Below the pieces are notes generated by a model, which saw only the letters and a list, made by a program, of their open reading frames with translations, had not been told where the DNA came from and did no database searches. Positions 17,425 through 26,552 of a stretch of 64,000 nt of DNA are shown piece after piece; position 1 is the first letter of the stretch, and the number at the start of each line of letters is the position of its first letter. The DNA is from CALNXN01 sp942490645 (GTDB lineage: Bacteria > Pseudomonadota > Alphaproteobacteria > Rhodobacterales > Rhodobacteraceae), in NCBI GenBank assembly GCA_942490645.1, contig CALNXN010000005.1, positions 124,001 to 188,000 of the forward strand. Reading direction: 5' to 3'. The translations under genes and the position numbers were made by a program.

Positions 17425-18633
17425 ATGGCAGCCCGGTCCGCACGCATTGCCCGCGCTCTGGCTCAAATGCAGGAAACCGATCCTGCCCTGTCTGCACTCG
17501 CATTGTGGTGCCACATCGCTGACAGCGATACACCTACGCGCACGGCAGCAGCCACCATTCACATTGGCCCCGAATTTACGGCCCTGCCACTGCGCGAGCA
17601 AGTTGGCTTGGCGGGACATCACATCCTGCATATCGCGCTTCGGCACGAGGCGCGCATGGCCGCTATGGCCACTCGCATGGGGCATGCATTTGACCAAATG
17701 CGTTACAATCTGGCTGCGGATGCTTTGGTCAATGAGATCTTGGAACAAGCCCGACATGCATTGCCCCGACCTGCAGTGACTCTGTCATCCCTTTTGCGCG
17801 ATGTCCTGGAAGAAGACCCGCAGGATGCGCTGACAAAATGGGACGTAGACAGGCTCTATACGGCGCTTTCGGCTCAATCCGGAGAAGGGAAAGGCCGACA
17901 AGATGATTACCTCAGCCAAATGGAATTCCGCAATGACCTGGACCCTAACAAAGATCAGGATCACGGTTCTGACGCCGCAGAATGGCAAGCTCATCTGACC
18001 CGCGCCGCTCAGACATCCGGCGCATCAGGGCGCGGGATTGGGCACTTGTTATCCCGCCTTGCGGACAGACCGATCACAAACACGGCTTGGGAGATTTTGC
18101 TGCGCCGCTTGCTATCACATGCGGTCTCTCATCACCCGCGCCAATCTTATCGCAGACCGCGACGCTCATGGATCGCCGCAGAGGCCGATACCCGTGCGCG
18201 CAACGCGCCGACACCCGTTTTCGAGCCGGGGCAAAGTCGTGATGCCACGCGGCCGCGCATTGTTGTTGGCATCGACAGTTCAGGCTCCGTCAGCGACGCG
18301 ACCCTGGCGCTGTTTTCGGCTGAAGTCTTGGGTATTGCCCGACGTTCCGGGGCCGAGACGCATGCGCTTTACTTTGACGAAACAGTCTACCGCCATGAAG
18401 TGCTGGACACCACCACATGGGACTTGCATCGCGGTGACGTCCGACGCGAAGGCGGCACGTCGTTTGTGGGCGTGATGGAACAGGCCGCATTGCTGTCGCC
18501 TTCCATCATCGTCATCCTGACCGACTTGGATGGCCCTTTTGGCCCTGACCCCGCGTGCAGGGTAGTTTGGGCCACACCACTGTATCAATGGGCTGACCCA
18601 CCCTTTGGAACGGTGGTGTCTCTGGCACACTAA
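17425..18633 (+). CDS. VWA-like protein with N-terminal putative metallopeptidase domain
   Basis: The 402-residue protein has two parts. Residues 1-210 resemble the putative metallopeptidase domain of DUF2201-type proteins, with a His-rich helix HHILHIALRHE at 65-75 that could bind metal. Residues about 275-400 look like a VWA domain with the MIDAS motif DSSGS (Asp284, Ser286, Ser288). It starts 3 bases after the MoxR-type ATPase gene, which is its likely partner. The helix lacks a strict HExxH, so catalytic activity is uncertain. The end faces the convergent second tctA gene with a 16-base gap. The architecture is fairly sure and the function is unknown. Confidence 0.78.
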   Translation: MAARSARIARALAQMQETDPALSALALWCHIADSDTPTRTAAATIHIGPEFTALPLREQVGLAGHHILHIALRHEARMAAMATRMGHAFDQMRYNLAADALVNEILEQARHALPRPAVTLSSLLRDVLEEDPQDALTKWDVDRLYTALSAQSGEGKGRQDDYLSQMEFRNDLDPNKDQDHGSDAAEWQAHLTRAAQTSGASGRGIGHLLSRLADRPITNTAWEILLRRLLSHAVSHHPRQSYRRPRRSWIAAEADTRARNAPTPVFEPGQSRDATRPRIVVGIDSSGSVSDATLALFSAEVLGIARRSGAETHALYFDETVYRHEVLDTTTWDLHRGDVRREGGTSFVGVMEQAALLSPSIIVILTDLDGPFGPDPACRVVWATPLYQWADPPFGTVVSLAH

Positions 18634-18649
18634 AACCCCGCTTGGCCAC

Positions 18650-20149
18650 TTACTCTGACCCACGATTACGGCGTCGGGCCAAAACCACAGCCGTGACCAG
18701 CGCCAATCCCATCAAGATCAACCCGACAGGATACTCCAGCAAGCGCGTCACATCTCCGTTCAGCAACGCCAGTGTTTGGCTCAGGGAAATCTCAAGCCTC
18801 GGGCCCAGAAAGAATGCAATTATGAATACGACAACCGAAATCCCAAATGCGTTCATCACGAAGGCCAGTATCGCAAAGGCCAGCATCACGCCGACGCCGA
18901 ACAATCCGCCCGAGGCCAGCGACACACCCACAAAACACATCAGCAAGGCCGCCGAAAAAATGAACGATTCCGGTGCAGACACCACTTTGACCCAAAACCG
19001 CAAGCCGATCTGCCCAACGATCAGGTTCAACAAATTTGCCAGTACCATCGCGCCGAACAGCCCGTAAATCAGCCGGCCTTGCTGCTCAAACAGGAACGGG
19101 CCGGGTTGAACGCCGTGGATCATGAACGCAGAGATGATCAGTGCCGCACTGACACTTCCCGGAATCCCCAGCGTCAAAAGCGGGATCATATTGGCCCCCA
19201 TCACCGAACTGTTCGCGCTTTCGGCGGCGGCAATTCCATGCAGCGAGCCTTTGCCGAAACTGTCGGGATCCCTGGATGTTTGTCGCGCTGATGCATACGA
19301 CATGAATGCCGCCGCCGTTGATCCGATCCCGGGCAAAGCGCCCAAAATCGTGCCGATCACCGCGCCACGCAACATGGTAAAGCGGCAGGCCCAGTATTCG
19401 ACGAAACTCACCCGCGCATCGTCCCGTGACTGGTCCTTGGGCAGGACAACCGCCGGACGCACCGAACCATCGCTTTCTCCCAGACGCTTGATCAACTCCG
19501 CGATGGCCAGCATTCCAATGGCCACTGACACCAGCGGCAGCCCATCATAAAGCTCGAACTGATCAAAAAAGAGCCGTGGCGTGGCATGTTCCGGATCGGT
19601 CCCAACCATCGCCGCCAATAGACCCAGCAATGCGGCGATCACACCCTTGATCATCGAGGCGCCCATGAGCCCGGCAATGACCGCAAACGCCAGCATCATC
19701 AGCCCCAATACTTCAACCGGGCCCATCCGAAGCGCCAGCACGGCCAGCGGGGCAGAGACGGTGATAAGAACGATATCGCTGAACGTATCACCCGTGACAG
19801 AGGAATAAAGTGCCATCTTGGTGGCCTTCAAAGGCTTGCCTTTGCGCGCCAGTGGATACCCATCCAACGCCGTGGCGGCGGCATCCGGTGTTCCGGGTGT
19901 ATTCAGCAGGACCGCCGGAATGGCACCGCCGACCAGCCCCCCCTTGTTGACCCCCACCAGAAACCCAATACCGGTCAACGGGTCCATCCCAAAGGTAAAC
20001 GGGATCGCGATAGCCGTCGCCATGACTGGGCCAATTCCGGGCACGGCACCCACGAATTGCCCCAAGATGACGCCGAACAACACAAACATCACATTGATAG
20101 GTGCGACCGCATCACCCAGCCCTGCCAGAATCGTCTCTAACTCAGGCAT
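18650..20149 (-). CDS. TTT transporter large permease (TctA family), intact
   Basis: This 499-residue membrane protein is a complete TctA. It has about eleven to twelve hydrophobic helices, the paired glycine-rich motifs GAVPGIGPVMATA (near 33) and GALPGIGSTAAAFMSY (near 257), and the unbroken GGAIPAVLLNTPGT segment. It is the last gene of a minus-strand tctC-tctB-tctA operon and imports a carboxylate using an ion gradient. It also serves as an internal reference showing that the first tctA in this window is frameshifted. The substrate is unknown. The divergent MocA-type oxidoreductase suggests a sugar acid or related compound (inference). Confidence 0.93.
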   Translation of the reverse strand: MPELETILAGLGDAVAPINVMFVLFGVILGQFVGAVPGIGPVMATAIAIPFTFGMDPLTGIGFLVGVNKGGLVGGAIPAVLLNTPGTPDAAATALDGYPLARKGKPLKATKMALYSSVTGDTFSDIVLITVSAPLAVLALRMGPVEVLGLMMLAFAVIAGLMGASMIKGVIAALLGLLAAMVGTDPEHATPRLFFDQFELYDGLPLVSVAIGMLAIAELIKRLGESDGSVRPAVVLPKDQSRDDARVSFVEYWACRFTMLRGAVIGTILGALPGIGSTAAAFMSYASARQTSRDPDSFGKGSLHGIAAAESANSSVMGANMIPLLTLGIPGSVSAALIISAFMIHGVQPGPFLFEQQGRLIYGLFGAMVLANLLNLIVGQIGLRFWVKVVSAPESFIFSAALLMCFVGVSLASGGLFGVGVMLAFAILAFVMNAFGISVVVFIIAFFLGPRLEISLSQTLALLNGDVTRLLEYPVGLILMGLALVTAVVLARRRNRGSE

Positions 20150-20158
20150 AATCGATCC

Positions 20159-20578
20159 TCACGGCAGTGGTCGTTCCAGCAAGATGACAACGCAAAACCA
20201 AATTGCAGCCGGCATCGCCACCGCTCCGGCAACGAGCCAAAAGAGCCGCCGCTCACCCGCCAACAGCATCACCGCGAGCGCCAGAACCGGAGCCACCCAG
20301 ACAAAACCGAGCCCACCCATCAAGACCAGAGCTACGACCAACAGCCCTGCAAACAATGACGATCGGATCCAAGGCGAAAGGGATGGGCGCGCATCATGCG
20401 GCGGCCAGACCAGCATAGCGACGCCGCACAAGCCCAGCCCGATTGCGAGAATGCGCGGCAAAGTGCGTGGCTTTAGCCATCCGTAGTCGACCGTTTCCAC
20501 CTGCCAAGGGATGATCACAGCATATAGCAGCGCCCCAAAGCAGATGAAAAACAGCCCGAGGTAACGGTCCGTGGTCAT
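20159..20578 (-). CDS. TTT transporter small membrane subunit (TctB family)
   Basis: The 139-residue protein has four predicted membrane helices (about 5-23, 40-58, 73-93 and 100-130), the size and hydropathy of TctB. It lies between the binding-protein and TctA genes with gaps of 9 bases on each side, which indicates a single transcript. Together with TctA it forms the inner-membrane permease. Sequence alone would not identify it, because TctB subunits diverge strongly; the operon position makes the call. Confidence 0.85.
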   Translation of the reverse strand: MTTDRYLGLFFICFGALLYAVIIPWQVETVDYGWLKPRTLPRILAIGLGLCGVAMLVWPPHDARPSLSPWIRSSLFAGLLVVALVLMGGLGFVWVAPVLALAVMLLAGERRLFWLVAGAVAMPAAIWFCVVILLERPLP

Positions 20579-20587
20579 GCGCGCGGC

Positions 20588-21532
20588 TTACTTGCCAAAC
20601 AGGGTACCCACATTCACCAACCCGTCCACAAGCATCGTTTTGGTGCCTTCAGGCCCCATGTTCACGATGGGTGATTTCAGGGAATTCTGCACAACCGTAG
20701 CGACTTCTTCGCTGGCCAGTGCCGCTTCGAGAGCTGCCGTCAGCGCCATGCGCGCATCTTCGGGCGTACCTGCAGTCGTAGCGAAAAAGAATACCGGGCT
20801 GACGTAGATATCAAACCCCTGCTCTGGCAGCGTCGGCGTGTCAGGCGCATAATTGTGGCGCGAATTGTTCATACTCGCGATCATCTTCAGATCGCCGCTT
20901 TCCAGAAACGAGAGGTGCTCGCCCGCTTCAAATCCGGCAATCGCTTGACCACCAAGGATCAGTTTCACGTTCTCTGCGCCGCCCTTCGTTGAAAGGAACT
21001 GGAATTCGACCCCGGCTTGCTGCATCACCTGACGCATCGCCAACTCCTGCGGCTTGGCATCAAAGGCCAACGGGGCTGGGTTGGTTTTGGCGTATTCCAC
21101 CAATCCGGCAACGTCATCAAAAGGCGCATCTGCCCGCGCAATCAGCGCCAGTTGCGCACGTGCGGCCGTGCCCAGATAATCAAAGCTTTCCAAATCAAAT
21201 TTCATCGCTTCGGGGCGGTTCACCAGATTGACCAGAATGGGCATATTCACCCCAAGCCCAATCACCGATCCGTCCGCCGGGCGGTTCGCGATGCCGGTGA
21301 ACATTGCCACCCCACCGCCGCCCGGCTTGTTTTCAGCAATCACATTCCAGCCGGTTTGCTCTTTCATCACCTTGGCCACCACGCGGCCGATCACGTCCGT
21401 TGACCCACCAGCACCGAACCCGATCTGCAACGTCAGCGTGCCGTTGGGCTTCCACTCCGCATAGGCTCCGCCCGCAGACAAGACGACGGCTGTCGCTGCA
21501 ACGACAGCGCGCAAGAAACGTTTGATATTCAT
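20588..21532 (-). CDS. TTT transporter substrate-binding protein (TctC/Bug family)
   Basis: The 314-residue protein has a signal peptide (1-25, ending GAYA) and then the Bug-family fold. Recognisable parts are LQIGFGAGGSTDVIGRVVA near 35-53 and the ENKPGGGG loop near 67. It delivers a carboxylate to the TctAB permease encoded immediately downstream. A very strong ribosome-binding site (GGGGAGGAA) precedes the ATG, in keeping with the high level such binding proteins need. The promoter region upstream is shared with the divergent Gfo/Idh/MocA gene and holds two short inverted repeats. Confidence 0.93.
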   Translation of the reverse strand: MNIKRFLRAVVAATAVVLSAGGAYAEWKPNGTLTLQIGFGAGGSTDVIGRVVAKVMKEQTGWNVIAENKPGGGGVAMFTGIANRPADGSVIGLGVNMPILVNLVNRPEAMKFDLESFDYLGTAARAQLALIARADAPFDDVAGLVEYAKTNPAPLAFDAKPQELAMRQVMQQAGVEFQFLSTKGGAENVKLILGGQAIAGFEAGEHLSFLESGDLKMIASMNNSRHNYAPDTPTLPEQGFDIYVSPVFFFATTAGTPEDARMALTAALEAALASEEVATVVQNSLKSPIVNMGPEGTKTMLVDGLVNVGTLFGK

Positions 21533-21551
21533 GGTATTCCTCCCCTGAATT

Positions 21552-21592
21552 CCGCATTTTGCGGATTAATTCTTCGACGGTCCTATTGGACC
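21552..21592. promoter_or_regulatory. Two inverted repeats in divergent tctC / mocA-like promoter region
   Basis: CCGCA-TTT-TGCGG lies at 21552-21564 and GGTCC-TATT-GGACC at 21579-21592, 27 bases apart centre to centre, in the 277-base gap between the TTT operon and the oxidoreductase. The first is 20 bases upstream of the tctC start and could be in its leader; the second looks more like a dimer-binding operator. No regulator gene is adjacent, so the binding protein is unknown. Confidence 0.4.
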
Positions 21593-21809
21593 TATGAAAC
21601 CAGCAATGCACTTTTCCATTAACAAAGCAATTGTGCCATCTATCCATCCTATGCAGCCCAAGGCGGTGCTGCATGCGATCGCAGTAGTGAAACCGCCACG
21701 TTATCTGTCTCCGGGTTCGCCCAACATATTGCTCGCGCGCAAGATCACCCAAGCAGGTTTGCAAATCGCACGAAACGGTCAGATCATGACCAGAATGAAG
21801 GAGACGGCC

Positions 21810-22976
21810 ATGGAACGTGACGATCGATCCAAGATAGCATCGCGCCGGATTCGCCTGGGTATGGTTGGCGGTGGCAACGATGCCTTTATCGGCAGTGTGC
21901 ATAGGATTGCGGCGCGGCTCGACGATCGGTTTGAACTTGTCGCAGGCGCACTCAGCTCGACACCGGATAAGGCACAGGCGTCCGGTCGATCGCTCCGTCT
22001 GGAACCCGACCGAACGTACAATGACTTTAGGAAAATGGCGATCCGCGAAGCACGTCTAAAAGGCGGGATCGAAGCCGTAAGCATTGTGACACCCAATCAC
22101 CTACACTACCCAGTGGCGCGCGAATTTCTGAAACGCGGCATCCATGTGATCTGCGACAAGCCGCTGACTTCGACGCTGTCTGACGCCAAGAAACTGGTGA
22201 AAGCTGTCGAAGCGTCCAATGCGATGTTTGTGTTGACCCACAACTATACGGGCTATCCCATGGTCAGACACGCCCGAGAGATGGTTGCGCGTGGAGATGT
22301 CGGGAATATTCGCGTCGTTCAAATCGAATACCCTCAGGAGTGGCTGACAGAGCATCAGGATTTCAAGCAGGCCGAATGGCGCACAGACCCCGCGCGGTCA
22401 GGCGCAGGCGGATCAATCGGTGATATTGGCACGCACGCACACAACCTTGCGCGCTTTGTCACGGGCCTTGAGGTCGAAAGCCTGGCCGCTGATTTGCACT
22501 CATTCGTGCCGGGGCGGCGTGTTGACGACAATGCGCATATTCTGCTGCGCTTCAAAGGCGGCGCGCGTGGTATGTTGTGGTCATCACAAGTTGCGCCGGG
22601 CAACGAAAACGCTTTGCAGATCAGAGTCTACGGCGACAAGGGCGGGTTGGAATGGCAACAGGAAAACCCGAATGCGCTTTGGGTCACGTCGCTGAACGAA
22701 CCCAAACGTTTGATCTCCCGCAACGGAGCGGGCGCAAGCCATGCGGCGGCACGCATAAGCCGTATTCCGCCCGGACACCCTGAGGGTTTTCTGGAAGGTT
22801 TCTCGAACATTTACTCCGAAGCAGCCGAGGCCATTCTGGCACACCGCGCTGGCATTTCGCCGCCGTCCGATGTGGTGTTCCCAACTGTTTATGACGGGTT
22901 GAAAGGTATGGAGTTCGTGGACGCCTGCGTGCGGTCATCCTACAGAAATGCAGCATGGGTTGCGCTGCCTGACTGA
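21810..22976 (+). CDS. Gfo/Idh/MocA family NAD(P)-dependent oxidoreductase
   Basis: The 388-residue protein begins with a Rossmann fold, LGMVGGGNDAFIG at about 17-29, followed by the family's DKP motif (Asp116-Lys117-Pro118) and the second domain with GGSIGDIGTHAHNLARFV, which holds the usual DxxxH catalytic pair. Members oxidise or reduce sugars, inositols or their acids. Start 21810 is preceded by AAGGAG and suits the family N terminus; the frame is open further upstream without a comparable site. It diverges from a TTT transporter operon, so it may act on the imported compound (inference). A GCCTGAC/GTCAGGC hairpin spans its stop codon. Confidence 0.88.
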   Translation: MERDDRSKIASRRIRLGMVGGGNDAFIGSVHRIAARLDDRFELVAGALSSTPDKAQASGRSLRLEPDRTYNDFRKMAIREARLKGGIEAVSIVTPNHLHYPVAREFLKRGIHVICDKPLTSTLSDAKKLVKAVEASNAMFVLTHNYTGYPMVRHAREMVARGDVGNIRVVQIEYPQEWLTEHQDFKQAEWRTDPARSGAGGSIGDIGTHAHNLARFVTGLEVESLAADLHSFVPGRRVDDNAHILLRFKGGARGMLWSSQVAPGNENALQIRVYGDKGGLEWQQENPNALWVTSLNEPKRLISRNGAGASHAAARISRIPPGHPEGFLEGFSNIYSEAAEAILAHRAGISPPSDVVFPTVYDGLKGMEFVDACVRSSYRNAAWVALPD

Positions 22977-22985
22977 TCGTCAGGC
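22967..22985 (+). terminator. Weak hairpin across the stop codon of the MocA-like gene
   Basis: GCCTGAC (22967-22973) pairs with GTCAGGC (22979-22985), and the loop contains the TGA stop codon. No T-run follows. It may stabilise the 3' end or weakly attenuate read-through into the RNase D gene. Confidence 0.3.
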
Positions 22986-23059
22986 TGTGGATTTGCCGAC
23001 CATCCGCCACACAAAAGCTGCGGCTTTCGCGCGGGGAAAAGGCAGGCTATAGGGGTCAT

Positions 23060-23674
23060 ATGACAAATCACTTGTACAAACATGACCTGCCTGACGGTCT
23101 GGACCTTGGCCCCGTTGTCGCGATTGACTGTGAAACGATGGGCCTGAACCCTCACCGGGATCGCCTTTGTGTGGTTCAACTGTCTGGTGGAGACGGAAAC
23201 GCGCATTTGGTGCAGATCGCCAAAGGGCAGTCTGAAGCGCCGAACCTGTGCGCGCTGCTTGAAGATGCGAACGTTTTGAAACTGTTTCACTTTGGCCGTT
23301 TTGACATTGCCGCGATGAAGAACGCGTTTGGCGCAACGACTGCACCCGTCTATTGCACGAAGATCGCAAGCCGCCTTGTGCGCACCTACACGGACCGTCA
23401 TGGTCTGGCCAAACTTCTGCAAGAGTTGTTGGGCATCGACATCTCCAAGCAACAGCAATCCAGTGACTGGGGGGCTGACACTCTGACAGTGGCGCAGTTG
23501 GATTACGCCGCATCTGACGTGCTTTACCTGCATCAACTGCGCGATGCGTTGAACACGATGCTGGAGCGTGAAGGCCGCATGGACATCGCACAGGCGTGTT
23601 TCGACTTTTTGCCAATGCGGGCGCAACTCGACCTGGAAGGCTGGCCCGAAACTGATATTTTTGCGCACGCATGA
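23060..23674 (+). CDS. rnd: Ribonuclease D, short form
   Basis: The 204-residue protein is a DEDDy exonuclease domain and little else. Acidic residues Asp23 and Glu25 (AIDCETMGL), Asp82 (HFGRFD), and the Tyr149/Asp153 pair (DYAASDVLYL) are all present. RNase D trims the 3' ends of tRNA precursors and other small RNAs. Compared with the enteric enzyme of roughly 375 residues it lacks the HRDC domains, as is common in alphaproteobacteria. AGGGGTC lies before the ATG. Its end overlaps kdsD by an ATGA junction, which implies coupled translation with the Kdo/LPS genes. Confidence 0.92.
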   Translation: MTNHLYKHDLPDGLDLGPVVAIDCETMGLNPHRDRLCVVQLSGGDGNAHLVQIAKGQSEAPNLCALLEDANVLKLFHFGRFDIAAMKNAFGATTAPVYCTKIASRLVRTYTDRHGLAKLLQELLGIDISKQQQSSDWGADTLTVAQLDYAASDVLYLHQLRDALNTMLEREGRMDIAQACFDFLPMRAQLDLEGWPETDIFAHA

Positions 23675-24633
23675 GCACGCCGTTTCTGGATACCGCGCGG
23701 CGAGTCATTCGCACCGAGGCTGATGCACTGAAAACATTGGCCGATGCGCTCGATCACACGTTCCGAGATGCCATTGACCTTCTGAACAATGCCAGTGGCC
23801 GGGTGATCGTGACGGGTATCGGAAAATCAGGCCACATCGCGCGCAAGATCGCCGCAACAATGGCCAGCACTGGAACGCCTGCGCAATTCGTGCATCCGGC
23901 AGAAGCCAGCCACGGCGATCTTGGCATGGTAACCTCCAAGGATGTCGTGCTAGCCATTTCCAACTCGGGTGAGGCGCCGGAATTGGCCAATATCGTCGCC
24001 TATTCGCGACGCTTTGAAATCCCGCTTCTGGGCATCACCAGCCGTGCCGACAGCAGTCTCGGCAGTCAGTGCGATGTGGTTCTGGTCTTGCCCAAACTTG
24101 ACGAAGCCTGCGGGACTGGCGTTGTGCCCTCAACATCCACCACGATGACCCTGGCTTTGGGCGACGCACTTGCGATCGCCTTGATGGAAAACCGGTCGTT
24201 CACCGCAGAGCATTTTCGCGACTTTCACCCCGGCGGCAAACTCGGTGCACAGTTGAGCCGCGTGTCGGACCTGATGCACACCGGCGATGCGATGCCGTTG
24301 GTGGGTCGCGACGCGCCTATGTCCGAAGTTCTGGCGCAGATCGGTCAAAAGGGATTTGGCGTGACGGGCGTGACGGACGACGCAGGCCTGCTCGCCGGGA
24401 TCATCACGAACGGTGACCTGAGCCGCCATATGGAGGGGCTGCCGCAACTCAAAGCCAGTGATGTGATGACGGTTTCACCTGTGACGATCGACCCCGGCGC
24501 GCTGGCGGAGGAAGCCGTACGCATCATGCAGGACCGTAAGATCACGTGCCTGATTGTGGTGTCACCAAACGGTCCGGCAAAACCTTCGGGGTTGTTGCAT
24601 ATCCATGACTGCTTGCGCGTTGGGCTGGGGTAG
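23671..24633 (+). CDS. kdsD: Arabinose-5-phosphate isomerase (KpsF/GutQ/KdsD family)
   Basis: The 320-residue enzyme has an N-terminal SIS sugar-isomerase domain (about 35-190, with ISNSGEAPELANIV) followed by two CBS domains (about 205-265 and 270-320). It interconverts ribulose-5-phosphate and arabinose-5-phosphate, the first step to Kdo for lipopolysaccharide or capsule. It overlaps the RNase D gene by 4 bases and is followed 5 bases later by lptC, so one transcript carries Kdo precursor synthesis and LPS transport. kdsB, for a later Kdo step, lies about 11 kb downstream in this window. Confidence 0.94.
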   Translation: MSTPFLDTARRVIRTEADALKTLADALDHTFRDAIDLLNNASGRVIVTGIGKSGHIARKIAATMASTGTPAQFVHPAEASHGDLGMVTSKDVVLAISNSGEAPELANIVAYSRRFEIPLLGITSRADSSLGSQCDVVLVLPKLDEACGTGVVPSTSTTMTLALGDALAIALMENRSFTAEHFRDFHPGGKLGAQLSRVSDLMHTGDAMPLVGRDAPMSEVLAQIGQKGFGVTGVTDDAGLLAGIITNGDLSRHMEGLPQLKASDVMTVSPVTIDPGALAEEAVRIMQDRKITCLIVVSPNGPAKPSGLLHIHDCLRVGLG

Positions 24634-24638
24634 GCGAC

Positions 24639-25247
24639 ATGGCCATCGACAGCTATTCGCGCATGGTGGCTTGGCTGAAGATCGTATTGCCTTTGGCTGC
24701 GCTTGCGCTTTTGTCGACGCTGTTTCTGTTGTCTCGGGCGATTGACCCAACCTCGTCCATCCCTTTTGCGGACACCGAAGTTCAAGAGCGTATGCGCGAT
24801 CAACAGGTGACCGAACCCTTCTATTCAGGCACCACGGCTGATGGCGACCAGATTGCATTCATGGCCCGGCGTCTGACAACGCTACCCGACCAACCGGGCA
24901 GTAACCGGGCCGAAGAGATAAGCGCACGTATCAATCTGGTGAGCGGCGTCGAAATCACCATGCAATCTGAAGTCGCATCTATTGATATTTCGGCCGATTT
25001 GACCCGGCTCACCGGCGAAGTCGTTCTGACAACTTCAAATGGGTATCAGATCAGGTCACAGGAGTTGATCGCCCGTATGTCGCGTTTGAACGTGCAGTCA
25101 CCGGGTCAGATATCAGCCCTGAGCCCAATGGGTGACCTCACAGCAGGGCAAATGCAGTTGACGACATCTGAGCCAGACGCGCCCGCGCATTTGATTTTCA
25201 CAAATGGCGTGAAACTGTTATATCAGCCCAAAGAGGTGAAAGATTAG
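24639..25247 (+). CDS. lptC: LPS export ABC transporter periplasmic protein LptC
   Basis: The 202-residue protein has a single N-terminal membrane helix (about 13-33) and a periplasmic beta-jellyroll, as expected for LptC, which receives LPS from the LptB2FG complex and passes it to LptA. Sequence identity within LptC families is low, so gene order matters: it lies between kdsD and lptA-lptB. GGGGTAGG precedes the ATG. The lptA start follows 3 bases after its stop. lptF, lptG and lptD are not in this window. Confidence 0.87.
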   Translation: MAIDSYSRMVAWLKIVLPLAALALLSTLFLLSRAIDPTSSIPFADTEVQERMRDQQVTEPFYSGTTADGDQIAFMARRLTTLPDQPGSNRAEEISARINLVSGVEITMQSEVASIDISADLTRLTGEVVLTTSNGYQIRSQELIARMSRLNVQSPGQISALSPMGDLTAGQMQLTTSEPDAPAHLIFTNGVKLLYQPKEVKD

Positions 25248-25250
25248 CCC

Positions 25251-25742
25251 GTGCCATTGATCCGTTCGATTCTCCTGATGCTGTTTTTTGCGGTTCTGTC
25301 CGGCACTGCAATGGCGCAAAACACCCAAGTTGCATTTGGCTCCGCGCAACAGGATTCGTCGCTTCCCGTTGAGGTTACGGCCGATAGCCTGAGCATCAAC
25401 CAAGCCGACGGCACAGCAGTTTTCTCAGACAATGTATTGATCGTGCAGGGTGAAATTCGCCTGTCTGCTGCACGGGTCATGGTGGTCTACAAGGAAGAAA
25501 CGCAAGGCATCGCGCGGCTGGAAGCGACCGGTGGCGTGACGTTGGTGTCGGGGACGGATGCCGCCGAAGCACAGCGTGCGGACTACAACATCGACGATGG
25601 TACCATTGTCATGTCGGGCGACGTCTTGCTGACACAGGGTAGATCAGCCATCACCTCTGAGCGCATGTCCCTCCGGTTGGACGATGGCACCGCGGAAATG
25701 TCGGGCCGCGTCAAAACAATTCTGCAAACCGGGGACCAGTGA
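25251..25742 (+). CDS. lptA: LPS transport periplasmic protein LptA
   Basis: The 163-residue protein has a signal peptide (1-20, ending AMAQ) and an OstA-type domain, with VEVTADSLSINQADGTAVFSDN typical of the family, which forms the periplasmic beta-jellyroll bridge for LPS. The start is a GTG at 25251, 3 bases after lptC, with AGAGG upstream. Its TGA stop overlaps the ATG of lptB, and this kind of coupling keeps subunits in proportion. Confidence 0.9.
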   Translation: MPLIRSILLMLFFAVLSGTAMAQNTQVAFGSAQQDSSLPVEVTADSLSINQADGTAVFSDNVLIVQGEIRLSAARVMVVYKEETQGIARLEATGGVTLVSGTDAAEAQRADYNIDDGTIVMSGDVLLTQGRSAITSERMSLRLDDGTAEMSGRVKTILQTGDQ

Positions 25743-26500
25743 TGGCGCCCCCGAAACTCACGGTCAATGAAGGCTCCGCAGGGCTGCACATCGAGCACCT
25801 GCGCAAGTCCTATCGAAAAAAAGTCGTGATCCGCGATTTCTCCATGCACTTGGACCGGGGCGAAGTTGTTGCGTTGCTTGGCCCGAACGGATCAGGGAAA
25901 ACCACGACTTTCTATGCGATTGCGGGCTTGGTCACACCGGAAGGCGGCAGTGTCACGATAGACGGCCAGGACGTGACCACCTTGCCGATGTATCGCCGCG
26001 CGCAGATGGGCATTGGCTACCTTCCACAGGAAATGAGCATTTTTCGTGGCCTGTCCGTGCAGGACAACATTAGCGCCATCCTCGATATTGCCGAAAAAGA
26101 CCGCCACAAACGGCGGGAACGCCTTGAAGAGTTGCTGAGCGAGTTTTCGATAGAACATCTGCGCCGCGCACCCGCCCTGGCGCTGTCGGGTGGCGAGCGA
26201 CGACGGGTAGAGATTGCCCGATGTCTTGCCGCCAACCCGAAATACCTGCTCCTTGACGAACCCTTTGCCGGGGTCGATCCGATTTCAGTCGGAGACATCC
26301 GTCATCTGGTCGCAGACCTCAAAAAACGGGGTATCGGTGTGCTTGTCACGGACCATAATGTGCGCGAAACACTGGAAATTGTGGATCGTGCCTATATTCT
26401 GCATGAAGGCAGAGTTTTGATGTCCGGTACGCCTGACGAAGTTGTTCAAAACGAAAACGTGCGGCGCGTATATCTGGGCGACAGCTTCCGCATTTCGTGA
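25742..26500 (+). CDS. lptB: LPS export ABC transporter ATP-binding protein LptB
   Basis: The 252-residue ATPase has Walker A GPNGSGKTT, the signature LSGGERRRVEIARCL, Walker B YLLLDEPFAGVDP and the H-loop TDHNVRE. It energises LPS extraction from the inner membrane with LptF and LptG. The start is an ATG at 25742 in a TGATG overlap with lptA; a GTG three bases earlier is also possible. In many proteobacteria rpoN follows lptB, but here a 251-base gap leads straight to hpf. Confidence 0.96.
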   Translation: MAPPKLTVNEGSAGLHIEHLRKSYRKKVVIRDFSMHLDRGEVVALLGPNGSGKTTTFYAIAGLVTPEGGSVTIDGQDVTTLPMYRRAQMGIGYLPQEMSIFRGLSVQDNISAILDIAEKDRHKRRERLEELLSEFSIEHLRRAPALALSGGERRRVEIARCLAANPKYLLLDEPFAGVDPISVGDIRHLVADLKKRGIGVLVTDHNVRETLEIVDRAYILHEGRVLMSGTPDEVVQNENVRRVYLGDSFRIS

Positions 26501-26552
26501 CTCAAACCCCGAAGCGTTAACGATTTTTTGCAAAACCCGAAGGCACTTTCGT

